The notes beneath the pieces were generated by a model. That model was not told where the DNA came from and did no database searches. It worked only from the letters and a program-made list of their open reading frames with translations. A stretch of DNA of 64,000 bases, from assembly GCF_000422965.1 (NCBI RefSeq), contig NZ_AUHB01000015.1:84118-148117 (forward strand), written 5' to 3'. The position numbers were made by a program, and so were the translations under genes. The number at the start of each line of letters is the position of its first letter. Within the stretch, counting starts at the first letter, position 1. This DNA comes from Pleomorphomonas oryzae DSM 16300 (GTDB lineage: Bacteria > Pseudomonadota > Alphaproteobacteria > Rhizobiales > Pleomorphomonadaceae). This document shows positions 38,334-47,348 of the stretch, piece after piece.

Positions 38334-39746
38334 ATGTCCCAGTATGACATCCTGATCATCGGCTCCGGCCCCGGCGGCTATGTGGCCGCCATCCGTGCCG
38401 CCCAGCTCGGCCTCAAGGTCGGCGTTGTCGAGCGCGCCTATATCGGCGGCATCTGCCCCAACTGGGGCTGCATCCCGGCGAAGGCCCTGCTGCGCTCGGC
38501 CGAGATCTTCCACTATATCGAGCACGCCGCCGACTACGGCATCAAGGCCGAGAAGCCGGGTGCCGATGTCGCCGCCATCGTCAAGCGGTCGCGCGGCATC
38601 GCCCAGCAGATGAGCCAGGGCGTCGGCTTCCTCTTGAAGAAGAACAAGGTCGACCTGATCTGGGGCGAGGCGACCATCACGGCGCCCGGCAAGGTCAAAG
38701 TGAAGCCGATCGATGGCGCGCCCAAGGGCTGGCTGCCGGCCGGCGACTTCGAGGCCAAGAATATCATCGTGGCGACCGGTGCCCGGCCGCGCGTGCTGCC
38801 CGGCCTCGAGCCGGACAAGAAGCTGGTCTGGACCTATTTCGAGTCGATGGTTCCGGAGGCGCTGCCGAAGCGTCTGCTGGTGGTCGGCTCGGGCGCCATC
38901 GGCATCGAGTTTGCCAGCTTCTATCGCGACCTCGGCTCGGAGGTCACTGTCGTCGAGGTGATGAGCCAGGTGATGCCGGTCGAGGACCACGAGATCGCCG
39001 AGCTTGCCAAGAAGCGCTTCGAGAAGGCCGGCATGAAGATTCTTCTGGAGGCCAAGGTCGCCTCGCTGAAGAAGGGCGCCAACGAGGTGACGGCGACCGT
39101 TGAGCTCAAGGACGGCACCAAGCAGGAGATCGTCGCCGATCGCGTCATCTCTGCCGTCGGCGTCGTCGGCAACGTCGAGAACCTCGGCCTTGAGGCGCTG
39201 GGCGTGAAGCTCGATCGGGGCACCATCGCCACCGACGGCCTCGGCCGCACCAACGTGCCGGGCATCTATGCCATCGGCGACGTTGCCGGTCCGCCGATGC
39301 TCGCCCACAAGGCCGAGCACGAAGGCACGCTGTGCGTCGAGGCGATCGCCGGGCTGCATCCCCATCCGATGGACAAGCTACAAATCCCGGGCTGCACCTA
39401 TTGCCATCCGCAGGTAGCCTCCGTCGGCCTCACCGAGAGGAAGGCCAAGGAAGCCGGCTACGAGCTCAAGGTCGGCCGTTTCCCATTCATCGGCAACGGC
39501 AAGGCGGTGGCGCTCGGCGAGCCGGAAGGCTTGGTCAAGACGATCTTCGATGCCAAGACCGGTCGCCTCTTGGGCGCCCACCTGATCGGCGCCGAAGTGA
39601 CGGAGATGATTCAGGGCTTCGTCGTGGCCATGCAGCTCGAGACCACCGAGGAAGAGCTGATGCACACGGTGTTCCCGCACCCGACGGTCAGCGAGACCAT
39701 GCACGAGAGCGTGCTTGCCGCCTACGGCAAGGCCATCCACATTTGA
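38334..39746 (+). CDS. lpdA: Dihydrolipoamide dehydrogenase (E3)
   Basis: A 470-aa flavoprotein reoxidising lipoyl groups with NAD. FAD motif IGSGPGGYVAAIRAAQLG, redox-active disulfide in GGICPNWGCIPAKALL, NAD motif VGSGAIGIEFASFY, and C-terminal HPTVSETMHESV. The redox motif reads ICPNWGC, a variant of the usual CLNVGC type. It follows pdhC by 110 bp and ends at a strong terminator. Confidence 0.95.
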   Translation: MSQYDILIIGSGPGGYVAAIRAAQLGLKVGVVERAYIGGICPNWGCIPAKALLRSAEIFHYIEHAADYGIKAEKPGADVAAIVKRSRGIAQQMSQGVGFLLKKNKVDLIWGEATITAPGKVKVKPIDGAPKGWLPAGDFEAKNIIVATGARPRVLPGLEPDKKLVWTYFESMVPEALPKRLLVVGSGAIGIEFASFYRDLGSEVTVVEVMSQVMPVEDHEIAELAKKRFEKAGMKILLEAKVASLKKGANEVTATVELKDGTKQEIVADRVISAVGVVGNVENLGLEALGVKLDRGTIATDGLGRTNVPGIYAIGDVAGPPMLAHKAEHEGTLCVEAIAGLHPHPMDKLQIPGCTYCHPQVASVGLTERKAKEAGYELKVGRFPFIGNGKAVALGEPEGLVKTIFDAKTGRLLGAHLIGAEVTEMIQGFVVAMQLETTEEELMHTVFPHPTVSETMHESVLAAYGKAIHI

Positions 39747-39768
39747 GGCATGATTGAGACTTAACACA

Positions 39769-39801
39769 GAGGCCGGCGGGGATGTTGCCGGCCTCTTTTT
39801 T
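39769..39801 (+). terminator. Rho-independent terminator after lpdA
   Basis: GAGGCCGGC (39769-39777) and GCCGGCCTC (39787-39795) form a perfect stem followed by six T residues. It ends the pdh operon. Confidence 0.93.
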
Positions 39802-39859
39802 GTGACACCCTTCCAAACGCGAAAATCGCAATATCTTTTTGTTGGCAGGAGATAGCTCG

Positions 39860-40108
39860 ATGCAGGGACATGCCTTTCTGATCTGGGGTGCCGTCGGTCT
39901 TCTCGCCGGCTGGCTGGCGAGCTTCGTGGTGGGTGGTGGCGGCCTCATCCGCTATCTCGTCTCCGGCCTGATCGGCTCGTTCGTCGGTGGGCTGGTGCTG
40001 CAATGGACCGGCATCAACATTCCGATCGCCAGTCCCTTCCTGCACGAGGTCGTGGTGGCGACCATCGGTGCCATCATCTTCGTCTTTCTGGCCCGCATGG
40101 TGGTTTGA
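39860..40108 (+). CDS. GlsB/YeaQ/YmgE-family small membrane protein
   Basis: An 82-aa hydrophobic protein, three membrane segments with GGGGLIRYLVSGLIGSFVGG, matching the transglycosylase-associated GlsB/YeaQ family often linked to stress. AGGAG lies just upstream of the ATG at 39860. A second copy of the family lies at 48539. Function not established. Confidence 0.8.
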   Translation: MQGHAFLIWGAVGLLAGWLASFVVGGGGLIRYLVSGLIGSFVGGLVLQWTGINIPIASPFLHEVVVATIGAIIFVFLARMVV

Positions 40109-40259
40109 ATAATAACTGTGCGCCAAGATCGCGTTGCTCGGCTGTTCTGCAAATAAAAGCAGCAGTTCTGTATGTAGTTCCTCGAACGTTGTTTTTACTT
40201 TATTAACGAGGTGAATGCGACTCTTCCTTTAGTCAAATTGCGACGATCCGGGGGACGGG

Positions 40260-41336
40260 ATGACAGCTTCGGTTGTGTCCATTCGCGACATTTCTTCAAA
40301 GTCCGCATCCGTCCAGGAAATTGCCTTTAGCAAGGTTGGCCAGATCCGGGCGATCAACCGCCGCATGCGCATCCTGGCCCTCAACGCGCTGATCGAGGCC
40401 GAAAGGGCCGGCGACGCCGGGCGTGGTTTTGCAGTGGTCAGCCAGGAAGTGCGTGGCATCTCGGAAGAGGTGGAGAAGCTCTCCACGGCCCTCGAAGCAG
40501 AGCTCGCCTCGGAGATTGGCGAGATTTCCTCGCTGGTGCAGGAGATGAGCCAGTCGTCCCAGGGGCAGCGGCTCGTCGATCTCGCCCTCAACGCTATCGA
40601 GATCGTCGATCGCAACCTCTATGAGCGTACCTGCGATGTACGCTGGTGGGCGACCGATTCCGCTTTTGTCGATGCCATGACAGCGCCCGGCGAGGCGGCC
40701 TTCGCCTATGCGGCGCGGCGTCTCAACGTCATTCTGCGCGCCTATACCGTCTATCTCGATATCTGGCTGTGCGATCCCCAAGGCAAGGTGGTGGCGTCCG
40801 GCCGTGGCGATCGTTTTCCGGTCGCCGGCGCCGATGTGTCGTCGCGCTCCTGGTTCCGGACCGGCATGGGGCTCAGGACCGGCGACGATTTCCACGCCGA
40901 AGACATCGCCCGCGAGCCGCTTCTCGCCGACACACTGGTCGGCACCTTCGTCACGCCGGTCCGGACGGGCGGCGATGCGAACGGCCGGCCCATCGGCTTG
41001 CTCGCCATTCATTTCGATTGGGAGCCACAGTCGCGGGCCATCGTCGAGGGCGTGCGTCTCAGCGACGAGGAAAAGGCGACGAGCCGCGTGCTGATCGTCG
41101 ATCGCGACAACCGCGTCATCGCCTCATCCGACGGTGCCGGCCTGTTGACCGAGCGACTGCCGGCCTTCAGCAGCGGGCAGGCGGGCTGGCAGGTGCGCGA
41201 TGGCCGGATCGTCGCCCAGCATGTCACTCCGGGGTATGAGACCTATCGGGGTCTTGGCTGGCGCGGCGTGATCGAGCAGCGGCTTAGCGTCGACAAACCT
41301 TCGGCGACGGTGATGCCACTCAAGCGGCTTCGCTAG
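40260..41336 (+). CDS. Soluble chemoreceptor-like protein, MCP signalling segment before a Cache-like sensor
   Basis: A 358-aa protein with reversed architecture. Residues 28-80 carry the MCP hairpin-tip signature (MRILALNALIEAERAGDAGRGFAVVSQEVRGISEEV), and the sensor part follows (about 105-335), resembling a PDC/Cache domain (LCDPQGKVVASGRGD, SSRSWFRTGM, GYETYRGLGWRGVIEQR). There is no membrane segment, so the sensor would be cytoplasmic, and the coiled coil is much shorter than in standard receptors. The ATG has GGGGGACGGG upstream. No che genes are adjacent; it may signal through CheA or another kinase. Confidence 0.75.
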   Translation: MTASVVSIRDISSKSASVQEIAFSKVGQIRAINRRMRILALNALIEAERAGDAGRGFAVVSQEVRGISEEVEKLSTALEAELASEIGEISSLVQEMSQSSQGQRLVDLALNAIEIVDRNLYERTCDVRWWATDSAFVDAMTAPGEAAFAYAARRLNVILRAYTVYLDIWLCDPQGKVVASGRGDRFPVAGADVSSRSWFRTGMGLRTGDDFHAEDIAREPLLADTLVGTFVTPVRTGGDANGRPIGLLAIHFDWEPQSRAIVEGVRLSDEEKATSRVLIVDRDNRVIASSDGAGLLTERLPAFSSGQAGWQVRDGRIVAQHVTPGYETYRGLGWRGVIEQRLSVDKPSATVMPLKRLR

Positions 41337-41337
41337 C

Positions 41338-41434
41338 GCATTGTGCGGAAAAGTGGAAACTGGTTTTCCGCAAAAACAATGCGACATCAAGGAACGAGAG
41401 CATATTGGCGAACCAGAGTTCGCCAATATGCTCT
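41338..41434. repeat. Rhizobial-type intergenic palindromic repeat, copy 1
   Basis: Two palindromes side by side. First, GCATTGT/ACAATGC (41338-41344, 41376-41382) enclose GCGGAAAA/TTTTCCGC with AAAGTGGAAACTGGTTTT at the core. Second, AGAGCATATTGGCGAA (41397-41412) and TTCGCCAATATGCTCT (41419-41434) form a perfect 16-bp stem. The same arrangement recurs at 49731-49831. Such elements are common between genes in Rhizobiales. Confidence 0.85.
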
Positions 41435-41527
41435 ACGTCGAGGGGACGCGTTTTCAATCCCAACGCCCGGCAGTAAGATCATCCAAGGGAAGGGCATGGT
41501 TCGACCTGCCCAAGGGAGGATGATGCA

Positions 41528-42385
41528 ATGCCGGTAGAACTCAATTTTCTAAGTCTTCTCACCGGCTGCTTTGCGACGCCGGTTGCCGAGAACCCAACGG
41601 TCGCCATGGTCGAGGCGGCCTATCGCGCCATGGGTCTCGATGCCCGCTACATCAATTGCGACGTCGCACCGGCCGACCTTGGCGATGCCGTGCGGGGCGC
41701 CCGCGCGATGGGCTGGCGGGGCTTCAACTGCTCGCTGCCGCACAAGGTGGCGGTGATCGATTTCATCGACGAACTGGCTCCCTCGGCCGAAATCATCGGC
41801 GCGGTCAACTGCGTGATCAACGACGACGGCCGGCTGATCGGTGAGAACACCGACGGCAAGGGCTTCCTCACCTCCCTCAAGACGGTGGTCGACCCCAAGG
41901 GCAAGCGTGTCGTGGTGCTGGGCGCCGGTGGCGCCTCACGGGCCATCGCCATTGAAACGGCGCTGGCCGGCGCGGCGTCGATCACGATTGTCAACCGCGA
42001 CGAAGAGCGCGGCAAGGCGGTGACGAAGCTCGTTGCCGCGCATACGTCGGCGGCGGCCGAGTTCGTGCCCTGGCAAGGCAAATACGCCATCCCCGAGGAT
42101 GCCGACGTTCTCATCAATGCGACGTCGATCGGCCTGTTCCCCGGCGTGGACGACATGCCGCCGGTCGCGCTGTCGACGGCCCGGCCGGGTCTGGTGGTGG
42201 CCGACGTGATCCCCAATCCGCCGCGCACGGCTTTTCTGAAGCAAGCAGAGGCGCGCGGCGCCATAACGCTCGACGGTCTTGGCATGCTGGTCAACCAGGG
42301 GGTTATCGGCATCCGCCTGTGGACGGGCCGCGAACCCGATGCGAAGGTGATGCGCGGTGCGCTGGAGGCGGTCTTCAGCGCTTGA
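41528..42385 (+). CDS. Shikimate dehydrogenase-like oxidoreductase (AroE family)
   Basis: A 285-aa NAD(P)-dependent enzyme. The substrate-domain motifs GFNCSLPHKVAVIDF and GENTDGKGFLTS match the AroE family, and the nucleotide motif is VVLGAGGASRAIAIETA. It could be a second AroE or an inositol/quinate-type paralogue, as Rhizobiales often have several; the biosynthetic aroE usually sits near coaE-dnaQ, not here. Start ATG at 41528 with GGGAGGATG upstream. It stands alone between a repeat and the three-gene cassette. Confidence 0.82.
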   Translation: MPVELNFLSLLTGCFATPVAENPTVAMVEAAYRAMGLDARYINCDVAPADLGDAVRGARAMGWRGFNCSLPHKVAVIDFIDELAPSAEIIGAVNCVINDDGRLIGENTDGKGFLTSLKTVVDPKGKRVVVLGAGGASRAIAIETALAGAASITIVNRDEERGKAVTKLVAAHTSAAAEFVPWQGKYAIPEDADVLINATSIGLFPGVDDMPPVALSTARPGLVVADVIPNPPRTAFLKQAEARGAITLDGLGMLVNQGVIGIRLWTGREPDAKVMRGALEAVFSA

Positions 42386-42488
42386 ATTTTCGCTGAACGT
42401 CTGCTTGCGGCGGCTTGTGGGATAACTACATCTTCCGCGACGCCCGCGGACGTTCATCCGCGTTTCGGTGACTTTGGGGGAAACGGCC

Positions 42489-43670
42489 TTGACCACGACC
42501 GACATTGTGAAGACGCCCATGCAGTATCTCGATAAGGCCATGGGTGGATTGCGCGACCTCGGCCTGCTGCCGGCTCGAACCGAGGAGGCACCGATCGTCG
42601 GCCTTCTCGAAAAGATCACCGATCTCGACCCCGACAGGATCGCCGTCATCACCCGCACGCTCAGCCAGATGAGCGTGTTCAACGAGGTGGTGCGCGAGCA
42701 GATCTCCGAAATGTCGATCGGCGAGCGCTACGAGAAGATCACGCAAGGCTTCAACTCGATCCGCGACGACGCCAAGGCGATGGTCGACCAGATCTCCGAT
42801 GGCAAGATCGACTTGTTCGAGCGGGCGACCAACGCCTGGATGAAGATTTCTCGCGGCGACATTGCCAGCCGTTTCGACGGGATCCGCGACACCTATCTTG
42901 AGGTGGCACGCGACACCAAGACCAACATCGAGCGCGAACAGGTCATCCTGGAGGCCTACCGTGATTTCCGCGGCGCGCTGAAGCAGGCCGAAGTGGCGGC
43001 GCTGGAAGTGTTGAAGGCGGCCGAGGCCAAGCTATCGGTTGCCAAGGACGAACTCGGCAAGGCCTCAGAGGCAGTGGCCGGCTTTGCCGGCACGGAGGCT
43101 TCCGAGCGCGCGAAGCTGGAACTCGTTCGCGACGAGAAGCTGCGGGCCATGCAGAACGAGGAAGGCCGCTACCAAGTGGCCAAGGATCTCGCCGACAATC
43201 TCACTATCGGCTACAACACCTCCGAAGTGATCATGGCGCGTCTGTTGCAGACGACGTCGGCCAAGGAACGCGTCTACCAGCAGTCCGTTTCCTTCTTTAC
43301 CACCAATGAATCCGTGTTCACGGCACTGAAGGCGTCGTTCACCGGCTTGTTCGGCCTACACGAGTCAACGCAGACTTTGAACTCCATGAAGGAGGGCGTC
43401 TCGAAGTCGTTGGAAGTGCTGGCGGATATCGGCGGCAAGGTGCAGGAGGAGGCGCTGAAGGCCGGCTATGGCCCGACGGTGCGTGCCGATGCAGTGAAGA
43501 AGCTGGTCGACAGCGTCGTCACCTATCAGGAGCGCTCGACTGAGATCATCGCCGAGATGCGCACGCTGGCGACCAAGAACTCCGAGGAGATCCGCGCCGC
43601 TGTCGAGGACGGCAAGCGTCGGATGGCCCGCCTTGCCGAGCAGGGCAATGCGCTGGTGCTGAATGGCTGA
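42489..43670 (+). CDS. Coiled-coil protein of unknown function, first gene of a three-gene cassette
   Basis: A 393-aa cytoplasmic protein with no signal or membrane segment. About residues 150-240 are strongly coiled-coil (RGALKQAEVAALEVLKAAEAKLSVAKDELGKASEA), and TLSQMSVFNEVVREQISEM, NLTIGYNTSEVIMARL and LHESTQTLNSMKEGVSKSLE are likely conserved parts. I see a loose, unproven likeness to TelA/KlaA-type toxic-anion-resistance proteins. The start is uncertain: TTG 42489 has GGGGGAA 7-8 bp upstream; a GTG at 42468 gives 7 more residues. Its stop overlaps the next start by 8 bp. Confidence 0.6.
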   Translation: MTTTDIVKTPMQYLDKAMGGLRDLGLLPARTEEAPIVGLLEKITDLDPDRIAVITRTLSQMSVFNEVVREQISEMSIGERYEKITQGFNSIRDDAKAMVDQISDGKIDLFERATNAWMKISRGDIASRFDGIRDTYLEVARDTKTNIEREQVILEAYRDFRGALKQAEVAALEVLKAAEAKLSVAKDELGKASEAVAGFAGTEASERAKLELVRDEKLRAMQNEEGRYQVAKDLADNLTIGYNTSEVIMARLLQTTSAKERVYQQSVSFFTTNESVFTALKASFTGLFGLHESTQTLNSMKEGVSKSLEVLADIGGKVQEEALKAGYGPTVRADAVKKLVDSVVTYQERSTEIIAEMRTLATKNSEEIRAAVEDGKRRMARLAEQGNALVLNG

Positions 43671-44604
43671 CATTGCTCAGGGCGGCGCTGCCGCTCCCAA
43701 ACTCGATGAGCTCATGCTGGCGATGGACGTGGTCGACACGCTCCGTCACCAGGAGGGCGTTGTCGAGAAGGCGCTCAGCGAGGACAGCCGCGATGCCACT
43801 CTGAAGGAGCGGCTGCGGTCGCTTTACGAAGGGCAGGGGCTGAAGGTCTCCGATCGCATCCTCGATGATGGCATTCGGGCGCTGAAGGAAAGCCGCTTCA
43901 CCTATGATCCGGCGCCGCCGTCCTTTGCCCGGACGATGGCGCTCCTATGGGTCGGGCGCGCCATGGTGGGTAAGATCGCTGCGGCGGCGCTGCTCGCCCT
44001 CGTCGTGCTCGGGGGCGTCACCTATTGGCGTGTCGCATCGACGGAGCGAGCGGCCGAGGCGGCACGAGCCGAAATGACGGTGACGTTGCCGGAAACCGTC
44101 GATGCGGCCGAGAAGGCCTTGGCGACCGAAGCGCTTACCTCGGAAGCTCAGGCCGAGGCAAAGACGCGTGTCGCCGCGGCCCGAGCAGCGATCAGCTCCG
44201 GCGATGCTGCTTCTGCCCGGCAGGCCGTCGCTGCGATCGCCGATCTGCGCGGCAGGCTGGCGCAGACCTATGAACTCAGGATCGTGTCGCGACCGGGCGA
44301 AAAGACCGGCGTCTTTCGCATTCCCAACGTCAATACCCAGGCCCGCAACTACTATCTGATCGTCGAGGCGGTGACGCCGTCCGGCGAGGTCCTGAAGATG
44401 CCCGTCACCAACGAAGAGGATGGCAAGGTCAGGACAGTCGACAAATGGGGCATTCGCGTGCCCAAGGCGACCTACGACAAAATCGCGGCCGACAAGAGCA
44501 ACGACGGTATCGTCGAGGACAACATCCTCGGTGAGAAGCCGCGCGGCAGCCTTGAACCGGTCTACGAAATGGATGTCCTCGCGGGCGCCATTACCAGCTG
44601 GTAA
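43663..44604 (+). CDS. DUF6384 membrane protein, second gene of the cassette
   Basis: A 313-aa protein with a 95-residue cytoplasmic helical region (LMLAMDVVDTLRHQEGVVEKAL), one membrane segment (KIAAAALLALVVLGGVTYW, about 105-123), a helical Ala-rich stretch and a beta-rich C-terminal domain probably outside the membrane (RPGEKTGVFRIPNVNTQARNYYLIVEAV). This matches DUF6384 proteins. Its ATG overlaps the stop of the coiled-coil gene by 8 bp. It could anchor its partners to the membrane; the role is unknown. Confidence 0.68.
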   Translation: MADIAQGGAAAPKLDELMLAMDVVDTLRHQEGVVEKALSEDSRDATLKERLRSLYEGQGLKVSDRILDDGIRALKESRFTYDPAPPSFARTMALLWVGRAMVGKIAAAALLALVVLGGVTYWRVASTERAAEAARAEMTVTLPETVDAAEKALATEALTSEAQAEAKTRVAAARAAISSGDAASARQAVAAIADLRGRLAQTYELRIVSRPGEKTGVFRIPNVNTQARNYYLIVEAVTPSGEVLKMPVTNEEDGKVRTVDKWGIRVPKATYDKIAADKSNDGIVEDNILGEKPRGSLEPVYEMDVLAGAITSW

Positions 44605-44630
44605 AGCCCCCACTCACCCAAGGACGCAGC

Positions 44631-46052
44631 ATGATTTCCGCGCGACAGGCGCTTAACGACATCGAACGGGCCATCCTCGGCGTTCGCCGCGACGAGGACC
44701 GTCTGGTCGCCATGCTGGGCGACACCAAGGCCGAGGGCGACCGCCTGAGAGCCGAGAAGGCGGATGGCTTTCGGGCACTGGCGCGCTTGCGGCTCGATGC
44801 CATTGCTCGCGACGAAGTGGTTGGCGAACTCGATAGCGTCGAGCGGCGGGCTCGCGTTGCCCTCGACAAGCGTCGCGACCGTCTAGCCGAGCTCAAGGCC
44901 AGTCGTGAGGGCGCATCGAAGAAGCTCGAAGAGCTCGAAGACAAACGCGCGGCGGCGGCGAAGCTGCGCGACGCGGCGATCGAGGCGGTCGAAACGAAGA
45001 CCGATGCCGTGGAAGCACGACTTGCGGCGGAAGACGAATGGAAGCGTCTGACCGCAGCCATCGAGACGTCGGAAGCCACCGCTGCGGCGGCCGATGAAAA
45101 GCGTCGGCAAGCCGAGCAAGATCGCGCCGTCAAGGGAAAGCCTTACGAGGTCGATCGTCTGTTCATGTATCTCTGGCAGCGTGGCTATGGCACGTCGGCC
45201 TATCGGGCGGGGCCGCTTGCGCGCTATTTCGATGCCAAGGTAGCCAGGCTCGCCGGTTACGACGCAGCTCGCATCAACTACTACATGCTGACCGAAATCC
45301 CGCTGCGCCTAGCCGAGCATGCCGAGCGTCTCAAAGCCGATGTGGCCGCGGCTGTCGTAGCCCGTCAGGCACATGAGCGGGCAGCTCTCGAGGCGGATGG
45401 CATCAAACCGCTTGAGGCGGCGGTGGCCGACGCCGACCGAGCGCTTGCCAAGGTCGAGACCGACATTGCGCGCGTGAGGTCGGACGTCGACAGCATCGAC
45501 AAGGAAACGGCGGCGGCGCTAGACGATAATGGAGATCCGGCGGTACGCGGCGTGATCGACGATCTGGCCGGCACGTTGGCGCGCGCCGACATGGTCGAGC
45601 TGGTGCGGCGTGCCGAAGCGACGCCGACGCCGGAAGATGATCTCATCGTCAAGCGGCTGCGACAGATCGAACGCGACCTTGTCCGGGTCGATGCCCAGGC
45701 GGACGAGCTTCGGCGCACGTCGATCGATATGGCCACCAAGCGGCAGGAGCTTGAGCACTCACGCGATGTCTTCCGCCGCAGCGGCTATGATCGACCAAAC
45801 GGCAGCTTCTCGAATGGCGATACGATCGGCGGCCTGATCGGCGGTATCATCTCTGGCGCGATCACCGCGGCTGTGCTTGAAGGGGCGTTCCGCGACGGTT
45901 ATCGATATAGCGGTTCCGGGCGTCGCGACGATTTCGGTGGCAGTTGGAGTGGCGGCTTGTCTGGCGGCGGTGATGGCTTCGGCACCGGCGGCGGATTTGG
46001 CGGCGGTGGCGACTCTGGCGGTGACGGTTTCACGACTGGCGGCGGCTTCTGA
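44631..46052 (+). CDS. Coiled-coil protein with Gly-rich tail, third gene of the cassette
   Basis: A 473-aa protein: a long coiled coil (about 1-165), a globular insertion (YEVDRLFMYLWQRGYGTSAYRAG), a second coiled coil (about 225-390), a hydrophobic Gly-rich stretch (IGGLIGGIISGAITAAVLEGA) and a low-complexity Gly/Ser/Asp tail. Tails of this kind also occur in TPM-domain and stress-envelope proteins, which may be convergent. The start ATG is 26 bp after the DUF6384 stop. No catalytic motif is visible. Confidence 0.65.
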   Translation: MISARQALNDIERAILGVRRDEDRLVAMLGDTKAEGDRLRAEKADGFRALARLRLDAIARDEVVGELDSVERRARVALDKRRDRLAELKASREGASKKLEELEDKRAAAAKLRDAAIEAVETKTDAVEARLAAEDEWKRLTAAIETSEATAAAADEKRRQAEQDRAVKGKPYEVDRLFMYLWQRGYGTSAYRAGPLARYFDAKVARLAGYDAARINYYMLTEIPLRLAEHAERLKADVAAAVVARQAHERAALEADGIKPLEAAVADADRALAKVETDIARVRSDVDSIDKETAAALDDNGDPAVRGVIDDLAGTLARADMVELVRRAEATPTPEDDLIVKRLRQIERDLVRVDAQADELRRTSIDMATKRQELEHSRDVFRRSGYDRPNGSFSNGDTIGGLIGGIISGAITAAVLEGAFRDGYRYSGSGRRDDFGGSWSGGLSGGGDGFGTGGGFGGGGDSGGDGFTTGGGF

Positions 46053-46054
46053 AC

Positions 46055-46086
46055 GTCGCATGACAACAGCGCAGCCCTGATGCGAC
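46055..46086. other. Weak hairpin between the cassette and lipA
   Basis: GTCGCAT (46055-46061) and ATGCGAC (46080-46086) form a 7-bp stem with an 18-base loop and no T-run. It may mark the cassette end; a true terminator was not seen. Confidence 0.3.
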
Positions 46087-46179
46087 AGGACCGGCATGGC
46101 CCGTTCTCAGTAGTTTTGCTAGGACTTATAGACACAGAAGACCGGCGAGGCCGGCCCTGCCTTAGGAAAGCGACGGACA

Positions 46180-47148
46180 ATGGTCACGATTCTCGATACC
46201 GTGAAAAACGCGCCCAAGGCGCGCCATCCCGAGAAGGCCAACCGTCCCGACAACCCGATCCAGCGCAAGCCGGAGTGGATCCGCGTCAAGGCGCCGGGTT
46301 CGCCGGTCTACAAGGAAACGCAGGAGATCGTGAAGGAGAACGGTCTCTTCACGGTTTGCGAGGAAGCGGGCTGCCCCAATATCGGCGAATGCTGGTCGAA
46401 GAAGCACGCCACCATGATGATCATGGGCGACACGTGCACCCGCGCCTGCGCCTTCTGCAACGTCAAGACCGGCATGCCGGCGCCGCTCGACCCCAATGAG
46501 CCGGAGAACGTCGCGCTAGCCGTCGAAAAGCTCGGCCTGCACCATGTCGTCATCACCTCGGTCGACCGCGACGATCTGGCTGATGGTGGCGCCGAACACT
46601 TCGCCCAGGTCATCCGCGCCATTCGCGCGCGCTCGCCGTCGACCACCATCGAGGTGCTGACGCCGGACTTCCTCAGGAAGGAGGGTGCGCTGGAGGTGGT
46701 GGTGGCGGCCAAGCCCGACGTCTTCAACCACAATCTTGAAACGGTACCGTCGAACTACCTCACCGTCCGTCCCGGTGCCCGTTACTTCCACTCCATCCGG
46801 CTGTTGCAGCGGGTAAAGGAGCTTGATCCGACCATCTTCACCAAGTCCGGCATCATGGTCGGCCTCGGCGAGGAGCGGCACGAGGTTCTTCAGCTAATGG
46901 ACGACCTGCGCTCGGCCGACGTCGATTTCCTGACCATCGGCCAGTATCTTCAGCCGACGTCCAAGCATCATGCCATCATCCGTTTCGTGCCGCCGGATGA
47001 GTTCAAGTCTTATGAAACCGTCGCCTACACCAAGGGCTTCCTGATGGTGTCGTCGAGCCCGCTCACCCGGTCGTCGCATCACGCCGGCGAGGACTTCGCG
47101 CAGCTTCGCGCCAATCGTGAAAAGAAGCTTGCGGAAGCAAGAGGCTGA
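46180..47148 (+). CDS. lipA: Lipoyl synthase
   Basis: A 322-aa radical SAM enzyme inserting two sulfurs into octanoyl groups, required for the lipoyl domains of pdhB and pdhC in this window. Auxiliary cluster Cys in [15 protein letters not shown] cluster in CTRACAFC, and C-terminal [10 protein letters not shown] (RSSxxA motif). It usually follows lpdA closely; here 6.4 kb of other genes lie between them. Confidence 0.96.
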   Translation: MVTILDTVKNAPKARHPEKANRPDNPIQRKPEWIRVKAPGSPVYKETQEIVKENGLFTVCEEAGCPNIGECWSKKHATMMIMGDTCTRACAFCNVKTGMPAPLDPNEPENVALAVEKLGLHHVVITSVDRDDLADGGAEHFAQVIRAIRARSPSTTIEVLTPDFLRKEGALEVVVAAKPDVFNHNLETVPSNYLTVRPGARYFHSIRLLQRVKELDPTIFTKSGIMVGLGEERHEVLQLMDDLRSADVDFLTIGQYLQPTSKHHAIIRFVPPDEFKSYETVAYTKGFLMVSSSPLTRSSHHAGEDFAQLRANREKKLAEARG

Positions 47149-47200
47149 GAGCTGGGCAGGATTGCCTTTCGGCGCGAAGTCTGAAAAGCGTAAGGCGATG

Positions 47201-47301
47201 CTAGAGTGCAGTTCGATCTGATTGCATCAGGTCGGCGCTCTAGCCTGTTGTTTGAGACGCATCATCTTTTCGATCCTCGCTTCACTCCGGCCGGATGATG
47301 C
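47201..47301. repeat. Degenerate intergenic repeat of the same rhizobial family, copy 3
   Basis: CTAGAG (47201-47206) and CTCTAG (47238-47243) flank a GC-rich stem, and GCATCATC (47259-47266) pairs with GATGATGC (47294-47301). The arrangement TTGTTTGAGACGCATCATC resembles the reverse complement of the AAAGTGG-type repeat common in Rhizobiales. It lies between lipA and coq10. Confidence 0.5.
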
Positions 47302-47348
47302 TTTAAAGCCGCCTTGCTTCATTCTGTACTATAGGACGCCACCTGATA

